The notes under the pieces are model-generated. The model was not told where the DNA came from and did no database searches. It saw nothing but the letters and a program-made list of their open reading frames with translations. A stretch of 48,099 nt of DNA from Rhodospirillales bacterium (GTDB lineage: Bacteria; Pseudomonadota; Alphaproteobacteria; Acetobacterales; Acetobacteraceae): contig JAGXAO010000004.1 of the NCBI GenBank assembly GCA_018971565.1, positions 1-48,099 on the forward strand, given 5' to 3'. Both the position numbers and the translations under genes were made by a program. This document shows, piece by piece, positions 33,949 through 42,453 of this stretch (within the stretch, counting starts at the first letter, position 1; each line of letters opens with the position of its first letter).

Positions 33949-35432
33949 TCAAAGCCCCTGGTGAAATGGTCCAGAAGCCGCACACCAAAAGCGGTGGCGC
34001 CTTTCGGGTTCACTCCTGCATCCTTCGCACACCAGGCCATGCCGGCGATATCCAGATGCGCCCACGGGGTGTTGTTGACGAAGCGTTGCAGGAACTGTGC
34101 GGCGGTGATGGAGCCGCCCGCGCGACCGCCGCCGATATTCTTCACGTCGGCGATGGCGGAATCAATTTCCTTGTCGTAACCCTCGCCCTCCTTGGAAAGC
34201 GGCATGCGCCAGAGCTTTTCGCCAACGGCTTCGCCGGAAGCTGTCAGCTTGCCCACCAGTTCGTCAGAGTTGGAGAACATGCCGGCATATTCATGACCCA
34301 GCCCGACGATGATGGCGCCGGTGAGGGTGGCGAGGTTGACCATGAATTTCGGCGCGAAACGCTGTTGCGCGTAATAGAGCACATCCGCCAGCACCAGCCG
34401 GCCTTCCGCATCGGTGTTGAGAATTTCGACGGTTTTACCGGCGTGGCTTGTCACCACGTCACCCGGGCGGGTGGCGGAGCCAGAGGGCATGTTCTCAACC
34501 AGGCCGATCAGGCCAACGGCATCCACCTTGGCCTTGCGCCCGGCCAGTGCGCACATCAGCCCTGCCACGGTGCCGGCGCCCGCCATGTCCCACTTCATGT
34601 CCTCCATGCCCGCAGCGGGTTTCAGCGAGATACCGCCGGTGTCGAACGTCACGCCCTTGCCGACGAAGACCAGCGGGTCTTTCGGCTTTTTCTTTTTGTC
34701 CTCGCCGTTGCCGGAGGCGCCGAGCCATTGCATCACCACCATGCGAGGTTCGCGCACACTGCCTTGGCTTACCGAAAGCAATGTACCAAAACCAAGCTTT
34801 TCCAGCTCTTTCTGGCCGAACACCTCGATTTTAAGGCCGAGCTTCTTCAGGCCCTCGACGCGCTCAGCGAATTCCGCCGGGTAGAGCACGTTGGCGGGCT
34901 CGGTCACCAGGTCGCGAGTAAACTCTACGCCCGTGGCAACAGATTTTGCAATTTCCCAAGCAGAATCAGCGTCTTTTTGTACAACGGTTAGTAGTTTCAG
35001 CTTTTTCAGCCGGGTTTTTTCTTCCGGTTTCTGGGTGGTGCGGTATTTGTCGAATTTATAGCTGCGCAGGCGTGCGCCCAGCCCAATTTCCGCGGCCTGC
35101 TCTGCCGTAAAGCCGATGGCGAGAATCGCCGCCTCGGTTTCCTTACCCAGCGCGGCGGCGATGGCAGCGCCCAGAAGCTCCGCCCGGCGTGGCGCATTCG
35201 CCTTCCCCGTGCCGATCAGGATAACGCGTTTATAAGCCCCCACATTATAAAGGTTCAGGCTCTGGCCAGATTTGCCGGTGAATTCGGCAGTTTCCATCGC
35301 TTTGCTGAGGCTGCCACCTTGTTTTTCATCCAGCACAGAGGCTTCACCGCTTAGGGGCAGGCCCTCGCCTACCGGTAGCACCAGCACGCCATCCTTGGGC
35401 AGTGCGAGTTTTCCGAACACGATCTCAACCAT
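33945..35432 (-). CDS. pepA: leucyl aminopeptidase (M17)
   Basis: PepA is a cytosolic hexameric Zn/Mn aminopeptidase that removes N-terminal residues from peptides. From the ATG at 35432 (MVEIVFGKLALPKDG, 7-9 nt after GGAG) it is 495 aa. It has the catalytic segments FVGKGVTFDTGGISLKPAAGMEDMKWDMAGAGTV and the M17 signature NTDAEGRLVLADVLYYA. A Lys-rich insert (NGEDKKKKPKDP) precedes the active site. Its stop overlaps the ureE start (ATGA), so peptidase and urease are one transcriptional unit. It diverges from cysQ. Confidence 0.96.
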   Translation of the reverse strand: MVEIVFGKLALPKDGVLVLPVGEGLPLSGEASVLDEKQGGSLSKAMETAEFTGKSGQSLNLYNVGAYKRVILIGTGKANAPRRAELLGAAIAAALGKETEAAILAIGFTAEQAAEIGLGARLRSYKFDKYRTTQKPEEKTRLKKLKLLTVVQKDADSAWEIAKSVATGVEFTRDLVTEPANVLYPAEFAERVEGLKKLGLKIEVFGQKELEKLGFGTLLSVSQGSVREPRMVVMQWLGASGNGEDKKKKPKDPLVFVGKGVTFDTGGISLKPAAGMEDMKWDMAGAGTVAGLMCALAGRKAKVDAVGLIGLVENMPSGSATRPGDVVTSHAGKTVEILNTDAEGRLVLADVLYYAQQRFAPKFMVNLATLTGAIIVGLGHEYAGMFSNSDELVGKLTASGEAVGEKLWRMPLSKEGEGYDKEIDSAIADVKNIGGGRAGGSITAAQFLQRFVNNTPWAHLDIAGMAWCAKDAGVNPKGATAFGVRLLDHFTRGFE

Positions 35433-35517
35433 GCGACCCCACTCCATGTTTCAATGGGCTGACCATATCACCACGTTGCAACTTGGCCAGCAACGGCCGC
35501 GCGGCTACAGACAAGCC

Positions 35518-36273
35518 ATGCAGGAACTTCTCTCCCTTGCCGTGCGCCTGGCCGATGAGGCCGCCACTGCCATCCGCTCCATCCGCGCGGCGGGCTTTGC
35601 CGTGGAGACCAAGACCGATTCCACCCCCGTGACGCTGGCGGACAGAGAGGCCGAAGCGTTAATCACGGCCGGGCTGCGGGCGGCAGCGCCTGAGATTCCC
35701 GTGGTGGCGGAGGAAGAAGTCGCCGCCGGACGCATTACCCCGCCGGGCGCGCGGTACTGGCTGGTGGACCCGCTGGACGGCACGCGTGAGTTCGCCGCCG
35801 GCCGGGATGAGTTCGCGGTATGCATCGGGTTGATTGAAAACGGCGCGCCGGTGCTGGGGGCGGTGGCCTCCCCGGCGCTGAATGAGCTGCATTTCGGGGC
35901 TGTGGGGCAGGGGGCGTGGCGGCGTAAAAATGGCATGGAGAAAAAGATATCCACCCGCCATGTGCCGCCCGAAGGGCTGACGGTATTCGCCTCTCGCCAT
36001 TACCAGGCCGCGCCGGAGCTGGCCGCTTGCCTTGCCAGGCACAAGGTGGCGCAACTTACCAATATTGGCTCGGCTTTGAAATTCCTACGTCTGGCCGAAG
36101 GAAATGGGGATTTCTACCCGCGGTTGGGCCGCACGATGGAGTGGGACACCGCAGCCCCGCAAGCCGTGCTGGAGGCCGCGGGCGGCGCGGTGCTAATGGC
36201 GGATGGCTTACCATTGCGCTACGGCAAACCCGGCTGGGAGAACCCGGATTTCTTTGCCTGGGGAAAGCTGTAA
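35518..36273 (+). CDS. cysQ: 3'(2'),5'-bisphosphate nucleotidase CysQ
   Basis: CysQ removes the 3' phosphate from PAP/PAPS formed during sulfate assimilation. The start was set at the ATG at 35518 (MQELLSLAVRLADEAATAIRSI), giving 251 aa; the upstream extension of that frame would overlap pepA. The Mg-dependent phosphatase motifs are WLVDPLDGTREFAAGRDEFAVCIGL and MEWDTAAPQAVLEAAGG, with the Glu of AEEEV. The family also includes inositol monophosphatases; TREF-x-x-GRDEFAV favours CysQ. Confidence 0.93.
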   Translation: MQELLSLAVRLADEAATAIRSIRAAGFAVETKTDSTPVTLADREAEALITAGLRAAAPEIPVVAEEEVAAGRITPPGARYWLVDPLDGTREFAAGRDEFAVCIGLIENGAPVLGAVASPALNELHFGAVGQGAWRRKNGMEKKISTRHVPPEGLTVFASRHYQAAPELAACLARHKVAQLTNIGSALKFLRLAEGNGDFYPRLGRTMEWDTAAPQAVLEAAGGAVLMADGLPLRYGKPGWENPDFFAWGKL

Positions 36274-36317
36274 TCCTGCCCTAATGCAGCCATCGTATGG
36301 CGCACTATATCGTCATT

Positions 36318-36836
36318 ATGAAACGCGCCCTGATTCCCCTGTTCTTCGCAACCCCGCTGCTCGCGGGTTGTGTTTATGGTTCGGATGGTTATGGCGGAGA
36401 ATATTCCTCCGGCTATTCATCCGGTTATTACGCCCCAGCCGGTGGCTATTATGGCGGCTCGCCGGGCTATGTTTCTGGCGGCCCCACTATTGTTGGCGTG
36501 TTTGGCGGCGGTGATGGCGGTGACCACGGTGGCGACTGGCATGGCGGTGGTGGCGGTGACCATGGCGGACCCCCGCCCGGCGGTGACTGGCATGGCGGTG
36601 GCGGCGGTGACCATGGCGGACCCCCGCCCGGCGGTGACTGGCATGGCGGTGGCGGCGGTGACTGGCATGGCGGTGGCGGCGGTGACCATGGCGGGCCCCC
36701 GCCCGGCGGTGACTGGCATGGTGGTGGTGGCGGTGACCATGGCGGGCCCCCGCCCGGCGGCGGTGAACAGCATTACAGTGTGATGCATGGTGGCGGCCAC
36801 GGCAGTCCGCCCACACCGGGGCAGCCGATTCATTGA
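36318..36836 (+). CDS. Gly/His-rich repeat lipoprotein, 172 aa
   Basis: The start was set at 36318 (MKRALIPLFFATPLLAGC), giving a lipobox LLAGC. A Tyr/Ser/Gly-rich segment (YGGEYSSGYSSGYYAPAGGYYGG) is followed by four 17-residue repeats and one partial repeat of GGDWHGGGGGDHGGPPP. It should be a lipid-anchored envelope protein. The regularly spaced His and Asp could bind metal ions; its location next to a urease operon makes nickel conceivable, but that is inference. It is related in layout to the lipoproteins at 25709 and 36889. Confidence 0.8.
   Translation: MKRALIPLFFATPLLAGCVYGSDGYGGEYSSGYSSGYYAPAGGYYGGSPGYVSGGPTIVGVFGGGDGGDHGGDWHGGGGGDHGGPPPGGDWHGGGGGDHGGPPPGGDWHGGGGGDWHGGGGGDHGGPPPGGDWHGGGGGDHGGPPPGGGEQHYSVMHGGGHGSPPTPGQPIH
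36528..36758 (+). repeat. 51-bp tandem repeats within the lipoprotein gene
   Basis: Units start at 36528, 36579, 36630 (27 bp, truncated), 36657 and 36708, each encoding GGDWHGGGGGDHGGPPP. All are in frame. Near-identical DNA suggests recent expansion or contraction by slippage or recombination. Confidence 0.88.
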
Positions 36837-36888
36837 TTCCCGTCAGAATATTTTGTGTTCTGGAAAAATTTTTAAGGAAACCGAGAAT

Positions 36889-37107
36889 ATGAAAAAACTA
36901 CTTCTTATTCCTCTGCTCCTGCTCGGACTTTCGGGTTGCGTTTGGTATGGCCCAGGTGGCTGGGACCATGGTGATGGTGGTAACTGGCATGGCGGTGGCG
37001 GTTGGCATGGTGGCGGTGATGGCGATGGCGGTTGGCATGGCGGCGGTGATGGCGGTTGGCATGGTGGCGACGGCGATGGCGGCGGCCACGGCGGCGGCTG
37101 GCACTAA
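36889..37107 (+). CDS. small Gly/His/Asp-rich lipoprotein, 72 aa
   Basis: From the ATG at 36889 (MKKLLLIPLLLLGLSGCVWYG) it has a clear lipobox (GLSGC). The mature part is a low-complexity run of Gly, Trp, His and Asp (repeated GGWHGGGDGD). AAGGAAACC precedes the ATG. It sits 52 bp after the larger repeat lipoprotein and looks like a shortened relative. Function is unknown; envelope metal binding is possible. Confidence 0.78.
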   Translation: MKKLLLIPLLLLGLSGCVWYGPGGWDHGDGGNWHGGGGWHGGGDGDGGWHGGGDGGWHGGDGDGGGHGGGWH

Positions 37108-37293
37108 AGCATTCCCCGGTATTATTGGCTCGCGCTAAATTCTCGGGCTTGTTGTTTTGGCAGGCGGGCTCATTTGGTCAGATGAGTGCATCTGATCGAA
37201 TATTGCTTGGAGCCGGATGACATGAGATAGGTTCGCTACACGAATTTATCTTATGTCCCAATCCGCCTTAAAACATGAAGATATGAGGCCGCT
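37108..37293. other. intergenic region with a long hairpin
   Basis: This is 186 bp between the convergent lipoprotein and PhyH-like genes. It contains a small palindrome CAGATG-AGTG-CATCTG and the long hairpin described at 37214-37265. No gene was found in it. Confidence 0.6.
37214..37265 (+). ncRNA. 17-bp stem hairpin, possible structured RNA
   Basis: The left arm 37219-37235 (GACATGAGATAGGTTCG) pairs with the right arm 37241-37257 around the loop CTACA. There are 14 Watson-Crick pairs and 3 G-U pairs if the + strand is the RNA. CGGAT (37214-37218) pairs with ATCCG (37261-37265) after a 3-nt bulge. There is no T-run, so it is not an intrinsic terminator. The G-U pattern hints at a + strand RNA; this is inference. 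Confidence 0.45.
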
Positions 37294-38175
37294 TTAGGCG
37301 GCGGGGTCGCCAAATCTCACATAAGTCTGCCCGTTTTCATCACGGACACGGAACTGCTCCAGAATATCCGGGCGATGGTTCACACCGGAAAAATGCGCGA
37401 TCAGCGAGCGGCGTTGCTTTCCTGGGATTCTCGCCAGCGAGCCTTGATGCATAAGCCTCGCGTGCCAGATCAGTACATCTCCCCGTTTGGCCAGGAATGT
37501 TTTCGGCTTCATCCGGCGCAGCTTCATTTCGTATTCCACAGCCGGTGTGGTGAAGAATTCCGATGTTTTCGGCCAATGCAGATCATGCACTTCCTTGCCC
37601 GATTTGCCCAGAAGCTCGCGTACCATCTCGCCGCGCATCAACGGCCAGCGATGCGAGCCGGGGATATATTCAAACGGTCCGCAATCCGCCTCTATATCGC
37701 CTAACGCGATCCATGCTGCCGCATACCAGCAATTGACGAAGGAGGGATTCAGGTAATCATCCTGATGCCACGCGCGTTGCGAGGTAACCCAGTTGGTAAG
37801 GCAGAGATGTAGCATCATCTCCTCGCCGATCAGCAATTCCAATTTCTCCATCAGCGGCGGATAGAGCGCGAGCTGACGCATTTCTGGCACGAACTGGTAA
37901 GAATGACCCTCCACCCAGCCGCCCGGACGCTCATAGGCCTCGCGGCGTTTGATATAGGGCTCGGTTATTTCATCCGGGATGAAATTGCGCAGGATTAAAA
38001 CACCATCGCGCCGCCATTCCGCCTGTTCTGGTGTAAGGGTGGAGTTGGCGAGGGCTGAACGGTCCAGGCGCGGCAGCGCCTCTTCCGGCGGCGGGGCGGA
38101 GAAATCCGCATAGCGGATGGCTGGCGCTTTTTGCCCCGTTACGAGCCTATCGGCGAACGATTTGATGAAACCCAT
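37294..38175 (-). CDS. phytanoyl-CoA dioxygenase family protein
   Basis: This 293-aa protein belongs to the Fe(II)/2-oxoglutarate oxygenases. The metal triad is visible: H-x-D in RAWHQDDYLNPS and the distal His in LIWHARLMHQGSL, with Arg in KQRRSLIAHFSG for 2-oxoglutarate. The strand NCWYAAAWIALGDIEADCGPFEYIPGSHRW is typical of PhyH proteins. Substrates in the family range from acyl-CoA to small osmolytes and antibiotics, and none can be chosen here. It follows trpA on the same strand, 21 bp downstream. Confidence 0.9.
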   Translation of the reverse strand: MGFIKSFADRLVTGQKAPAIRYADFSAPPPEEALPRLDRSALANSTLTPEQAEWRRDGVLILRNFIPDEITEPYIKRREAYERPGGWVEGHSYQFVPEMRQLALYPPLMEKLELLIGEEMMLHLCLTNWVTSQRAWHQDDYLNPSFVNCWYAAAWIALGDIEADCGPFEYIPGSHRWPLMRGEMVRELLGKSGKEVHDLHWPKTSEFFTTPAVEYEMKLRRMKPKTFLAKRGDVLIWHARLMHQGSLARIPGKQRRSLIAHFSGVNHRPDILEQFRVRDENGQTYVRFGDPAA

Positions 38176-38196
38176 GGGCTGTTCTTCCGTTTTCGC

Positions 38197-38997
38197 TCAG
38201 GCCGCTTTGCGCGCGGCCTTTATGCCTTCCGCCAACGCCCGCACATCGCGGATCACGGCCTCGGCGTTTTCTCTGCACAGCGTTTCGATGAGCACGGAGG
38301 CGACAATCGCTGCATCGGCATGGGCCACCACGGTGGCGGCCTGCGCGGGGGTACGCACGCCGAAGCCCACCGCGATTGGCAGGTCCGTTGCGGCGCGGAT
38401 GCGGGGAATATCCCGTGCGAGGTCTGCCGCGGAGGCCGTGCGCGTGCCGGTGATGCCGGTGATGGAGACGTAATAAACAAAGCCGGAGGAGCCTTCGAGC
38501 ACCTGTTTCAGCCGCGCATCGCAGGTGGTGGGAGCCACCAGCCGGATCACGTCAAGCCCATGGGCCTGCGCGTCCGGCAGTACCAGGTCGGCCTCTTCTG
38601 AAGGCAGGTCGACGATGATGAGACCATCCAGCCCGGCATGGGCCGCATCCTCGCAGAAGCGCTTCACGCCATAGGAGAGGATGGGGTTGAGATAGCCCAT
38701 CAGCACCAGCGGGGTATGGCGGTTTTCCCGCCGGAATTCATGCGCCAGCCCCAGCACCCCCTTCAGCGTGGCACCAGCCAGCAACCCGCGCCGCCCGGCG
38801 GCCTGGATGATGGGGCCATCGGCCATCGGGTCGGTAAACGGCATGCCGATTTCGATGATGTCCGCGCCATTCTCCGCCATGCCCCGCAGCAAGGCAAGAG
38901 AGGTTTCCCGGTCCGGGTCGTAAGCCTCGACGAAGGGGATCAAGGCACCCCGGCCTTCCTGGCGCAGAGCGGCAAACACACCGGCTATGCGGCTCAT
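38197..38997 (-). CDS. trpA: tryptophan synthase alpha subunit
   Basis: TrpA cleaves indole-3-glycerol phosphate to indole and glyceraldehyde 3-phosphate. The 266-aa TIM barrel has the catalytic Glu in [13 protein letters not shown] and Asp in DPMADGP, and the phosphate loop near [13 protein letters not shown] and [10 protein letters not shown]. Its start overlaps the trpB stop by 4 bp. The family's usual phrase TAGDPD reads EAYDPD here, a minor variation. Confidence 0.97.
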   Translation of the reverse strand: MSRIAGVFAALRQEGRGALIPFVEAYDPDRETSLALLRGMAENGADIIEIGMPFTDPMADGPIIQAAGRRGLLAGATLKGVLGLAHEFRRENRHTPLVLMGYLNPILSYGVKRFCEDAAHAGLDGLIIVDLPSEEADLVLPDAQAHGLDVIRLVAPTTCDARLKQVLEGSSGFVYYVSITGITGTRTASAADLARDIPRIRAATDLPIAVGFGVRTPAQAATVVAHADAAIVASVLIETLCRENAEAVIRDVRALAEGIKAARKAA

Positions 38998-40211
38998 ATT
39001 TCGGTTCCCAGATGTTTGGCGACGGAGAAGATGTCTTTATCTCCCCGCCCGGAGAGGTTGAGCAGGATGATCTCATCCTTACCCATCTGCGGGGCGATTT
39101 TCATGATATGCGCGATGGCGTGGGCGCATTCCAGCGCCGGGATGATGCCTTCCAGCCTGGAGCAGAGCTGAAACGCCTCCAGCGCCTCATCATCGGTTAT
39201 GCCCACATATTCCACGCGCTTAATGTCGTGCAGCCAGCTATGTTCCGGGCCGATGCCGGGATAATCCAGCCCGGCGGAGATGGAATGCGCTTCCAGGATC
39301 TGCCCGTCGTCATCCTGGAGCAGATAGGTGCGGTTGCCGTGCAGCACGCCGGGGCGCCCCTTATTCAGGCTGGCGGCATGTTCATGCGTGTGCATACCCT
39401 TGCCCGCTGCCTCCACGCCGATGAGCTTCACCGATGCTTCATCCAGAAACGGGTGGAACAGCCCGATGGCGTTGGAGCCACCGCCCACCGCCGCGATGGC
39501 GACATCCGGCAACCGGCCCTCGGCCTGCATCAGCTGCGCCCGCGCCTCGTTGCCGATAACGCATTGGAAGTCCCGCACCAGCTCCGGGTAGGGGTGCGGC
39601 CCGGCGGCGGTGCCAATAAGGTAGAAAGTGTCGTGCACATTCGCCACCCAGTCCCGCAGGGCGTCGTTCATCGCGTCCTTCAGCGTGGCGGCACCGGAGG
39701 AAACCGGCACAACCTCCGCGCCCAGCAGCTTCATGCGGAACACGTTGGGCTTCTGCCGCTCCACATCCACCGCGCCCATGTAAATGGTGCAGGGCAGGTT
39801 GAAGAGCGCGCAGACCGTTGCGGTGGCCACACCGTGCTGCCCGGCCCCGGTTTCCGCGATGATGCGGGTTTTGCCCATGCGTTTGGCCAGCAAAATCTGG
39901 CCGATGCAATTATTGATCTTATGCGCGCCGGTGTGGTTCAATTCCTCGCGCTTGAAATAGATTTTAGCCCCGCCGAGATGCGCCCCAAGCCGCTTGGCGT
40001 GCCAGAGCGGGCTGGGCCGGCCAACATAATCCTTGAGATAAAAATCGAGCTCCGCCTGGAATGCCGGGTCCGCCTTGGCGGTGCGGTAAGCCTGTTCCAG
40101 TTCCAGAATCAGCGGCATCAGCGTTTCAGCCACATAGCGGCCGCCAAATTCGCCGAAGCGGCCACGCGCATCAGGCCAGGCGCGCAGGCTGTTGGGGGTA
40201 AAATCGTTCAT
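38994..40211 (-). CDS. trpB: tryptophan synthase beta subunit
   Basis: TrpB is the PLP enzyme that joins indole and serine to make tryptophan. The 405-aa protein has the PLP Lys in [14 protein letters not shown], the indole-channel residues ([13 protein letters not shown]) and the phosphate-binding loop GGGSNAIG. The N-terminal [23 protein letters not shown] is classical. No trpF or accD gene flanks the pair here, unlike many alphaproteobacteria. Confidence 0.98.
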   Translation of the reverse strand: MNDFTPNSLRAWPDARGRFGEFGGRYVAETLMPLILELEQAYRTAKADPAFQAELDFYLKDYVGRPSPLWHAKRLGAHLGGAKIYFKREELNHTGAHKINNCIGQILLAKRMGKTRIIAETGAGQHGVATATVCALFNLPCTIYMGAVDVERQKPNVFRMKLLGAEVVPVSSGAATLKDAMNDALRDWVANVHDTFYLIGTAAGPHPYPELVRDFQCVIGNEARAQLMQAEGRLPDVAIAAVGGGSNAIGLFHPFLDEASVKLIGVEAAGKGMHTHEHAASLNKGRPGVLHGNRTYLLQDDDGQILEAHSISAGLDYPGIGPEHSWLHDIKRVEYVGITDDEALEAFQLCSRLEGIIPALECAHAIAHIMKIAPQMGKDEIILLNLSGRGDKDIFSVAKHLGTEI

Positions 40212-40304
40212 CCTGCTTCTCTAGCGCAGCAATCCGGCCGGATAAAGGAGCGGAGCCACTTCTCGCTTGATCAAAAATGCCGGGCGGGCTACCAATGAAG
40301 ATGT

Positions 40305-40325
40305 AATTGAGAACGATTCTTATTT
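40305..40325 (+). promoter_or_regulatory. Fur/Irr-like iron box upstream of the bacterioferritin-like gene
   Basis: AATTGAGAACGATTCTTATTT is an imperfect palindrome (GAGAA-CGA-TTCTT) about 20-40 bp before the ATG. Iron-responsive Fur or Irr boxes of similar shape control bacterioferritin genes in alphaproteobacteria. Confidence 0.5.
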
Positions 40326-40343
40326 ACCTATTGAAGAGGGCAG

Positions 40344-40871
40344 ATGATGTTCGAGCAAGGGGCGGTCGGCGAAAATCATTTCCTGGGAGACGTGCAGCAT
40401 TTGCGCGTGATGGCCCAGACCATGATGGCCGTTGGCGGGGAGCCGGTGGGGCTGTTGCAAACCGCCATGTCGGCTGAGATTGCCTGTGTTCTGCGTTACA
40501 GTATGATCGCCGTTTCCGCCGACGGGCTGGAGAATGAATGGGTGGCCACCGAATGTGCTGCCCAGGCCGCCGATGAGCGCGAGCATATGGTGAAGCTGGC
40601 CGAACGGATTAAACAACTGGGTGGCACGCCGGATTATTTTGCCGTCGGCCTGGCCACACGGCATATGGCGCCGGAAGCCGCCAAGGGCTGCCTGCCACGG
40701 CTGCTGGCGGAAAATCTCGCCGCCGAGCGCTGCGTGATCGAGCTGTACCGGGAGCTTTCCGAGCATTTCGCCAGCGACCCGAAGACGCAGGCGATTTTGG
40801 ACGATATTCTCGCGGATGAAGAAACCCATACCAGCGATATTGAAGATCTGCTGACCACCCAGCTGATGTGA
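40344..40871 (+). CDS. bacterioferritin-like iron-storage protein
   Basis: This 175-aa four-helix ferritin-like protein has the di-iron ligands in place: AEIACVLRY, ADEREHM (E-x-x-H), LLAENLAAERCVIELY and DEETHTSDIEDLL (E-x-x-H). The role would be iron storage or detoxification by ferroxidase chemistry. The ATG-ATG start is ambiguous; the second ATG (40347) is better spaced from GAAGAGGG. The segment ATRHMAPEA between helices is unlike Dps. Bacterioferritin versus another ferritin-like protein is not certain. Confidence 0.85.
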   Translation: MMFEQGAVGENHFLGDVQHLRVMAQTMMAVGGEPVGLLQTAMSAEIACVLRYSMIAVSADGLENEWVATECAAQAADEREHMVKLAERIKQLGGTPDYFAVGLATRHMAPEAAKGCLPRLLAENLAAERCVIELYRELSEHFASDPKTQAILDDILADEETHTSDIEDLLTTQLM

Positions 40872-40880
40872 GGGCCTTGC

Positions 40881-42353
40881 TCAGCCCTCACCTTGCGGCC
40901 GTTCGAAGGCGTCCTTGCCGTCGAAGCGTTGCAGTTTCTCGATATGCATCCAGGTAAATTTCGCGCCGATGCGCTGCACGAGGTAGGAGATTTCCGGCTG
41001 ACCCTCGGCGGTGTTGCCGGCTAGCGAAATCGGGTGCTTCAGCATGAAACGCGCGGCGAAGTGGTCCACCAGGAAGGTCTGCCCGCCGGTGGGCGGATAC
41101 ACGGTAACACCACGGTTGGAGATGCCGGTGAGGGTGAACGGGCTGTACTCGGAGATCTGCTCCAGTGTTTTGCCCAGCGTTTCGGCATCGTGATCGGTTT
41201 CCAGAAAGACGTCGATGCCCACAAGCTCGCGGGTGGCGGGTTCCATATGCGCTGTGAGCTTCGGCCAGGCGGCGAGTTCCAGCTTTTTGTAGGTGCGTGA
41301 TTTCATCGCGGAGACACGGCCGAGATTGGCGATGACCTGATCCGTGAAGGCGGCGGTGCCCACGCCATGGCCGCGCGGGGCGAGGTCCCCGGTGAGGTTG
41401 CGCCCTTCGGCCAGTGTTACGAACAGCGCCTGCTCCACAGCTTCGGCCACGCCGAACGCGCCGATATGGCGCAGCAGCATGATGGCGGCGGAGAGCAGGG
41501 CCGTGGGGTTGGCCATGTCCTTGCCCGCGATATCCGGCGCCGAGCCGTGCACGGCCTCGAACATCGCCATCTGGTCACCCAGATTGGAGGAGGGGGCGAT
41601 GCCCAGGCCCCCGACCAGGCCGGCCGCGAGGTCTGAGATGATGTCGCCATTCATGTTGGAGGTGACGATGACATCGAACGCCTCGGGCTTGATGACGAGC
41701 TGGTGGGCGCAATTGTCGATGATGATCTGCCCGGCGCGGATGCCCGGATATTCCTTGGCCACTTTCTCGCCCATGCGCTTCATCATGCCCTCGGTGAGTT
41801 TCATGATGTTCGCCTTATGGGCGACGGTAACGCCTTGCCGTTCCTCGGCCAGCGCCACGCCATAGGCGGCGCGGATGATGCGCTCGCAGCCGGGCGCGGT
41901 CATCAGCTTCAGGCATTGGGCAACGGTCGTGGTCTGCATATGCTCAATGCCCGCATAAACGTCCTCCACGTTCTCGCGGACGATCACCATGTCGATCCCC
42001 CTCCCGGAGAAGGGGGTGACGATGCCGGGCAGCTCCCGCACCGGGCGGATATTGGCGTAAAGCTCGAAATATTTGCGCATCGTGACATTGGCGGATTTGC
42101 CGCCATGGCCGATGGGGGTTTCCAGCGGGGATTTCAGGGCGAGCTTGTTTCCACCGATACTGTCCAGCGTTTCGCGCGGCACGCCGGTGACGACCCCGCG
42201 CTCGAAGGCTTTGGCGCCCGCCTCGGCGAAGTCCCACTCGATGGGGGCCTGCGCGGCGGTGAGTATTTTAATTGTGGCGTCCATCACCTCGGGGCCGATA
42301 CCGTCCCCCGGCAAAGCTGTGACTTTGGTTTTCATGATGGCATCGGCTGTCAT
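40881..42353 (-). CDS. icd: isocitrate dehydrogenase, Thermus-type with C-terminal domain
   Basis: The enzyme decarboxylates isocitrate to 2-oxoglutarate in the TCA cycle. The start was placed at 42353 (MTADAIMKTKVTALPGDGIGPEVM), 7 nt after GGAG, giving 490 aa. Landmarks are the substrate loop (LKSPLETPIGHGGKSANVTMRKYFELYANIRPV), RENVEDVYAGIEHM, the metal Asp segment NMNGDIISDLAAGLVGG and the cofactor loop EAVHGSAPDIAGKDMANPTA. The extra 150 residues at the C-terminus occur in the Thermus/Rickettsia-like type. Cofactor preference (NAD or NADP) was not judged. Confidence 0.93.
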   Translation of the reverse strand: MTADAIMKTKVTALPGDGIGPEVMDATIKILTAAQAPIEWDFAEAGAKAFERGVVTGVPRETLDSIGGNKLALKSPLETPIGHGGKSANVTMRKYFELYANIRPVRELPGIVTPFSGRGIDMVIVRENVEDVYAGIEHMQTTTVAQCLKLMTAPGCERIIRAAYGVALAEERQGVTVAHKANIMKLTEGMMKRMGEKVAKEYPGIRAGQIIIDNCAHQLVIKPEAFDVIVTSNMNGDIISDLAAGLVGGLGIAPSSNLGDQMAMFEAVHGSAPDIAGKDMANPTALLSAAIMLLRHIGAFGVAEAVEQALFVTLAEGRNLTGDLAPRGHGVGTAAFTDQVIANLGRVSAMKSRTYKKLELAAWPKLTAHMEPATRELVGIDVFLETDHDAETLGKTLEQISEYSPFTLTGISNRGVTVYPPTGGQTFLVDHFAARFMLKHPISLAGNTAEGQPEISYLVQRIGAKFTWMHIEKLQRFDGKDAFERPQGEG

Positions 42354-42453
42354 AAGCGCGCTCCATGCTTCCGTTGGTGGCAGCGTTATAGCTTGCCGCC
42401 GTGGTGGAACATATATTCGGCGTGACAATGCCGGTATGGGCTGGTAGCGGCGC

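Noticed and set aside
36528-36758. Regular DNA repeats that could be taken for a CRISPR array
   Set aside because: The 51-bp units are adjacent without spacers and encode in-frame protein repeats.
36417-36833. Antisense frame across the lipoprotein repeats
   Set aside because: Open only because the repeats lack stops in that frame; the translation is an artefact of the 51-bp units.
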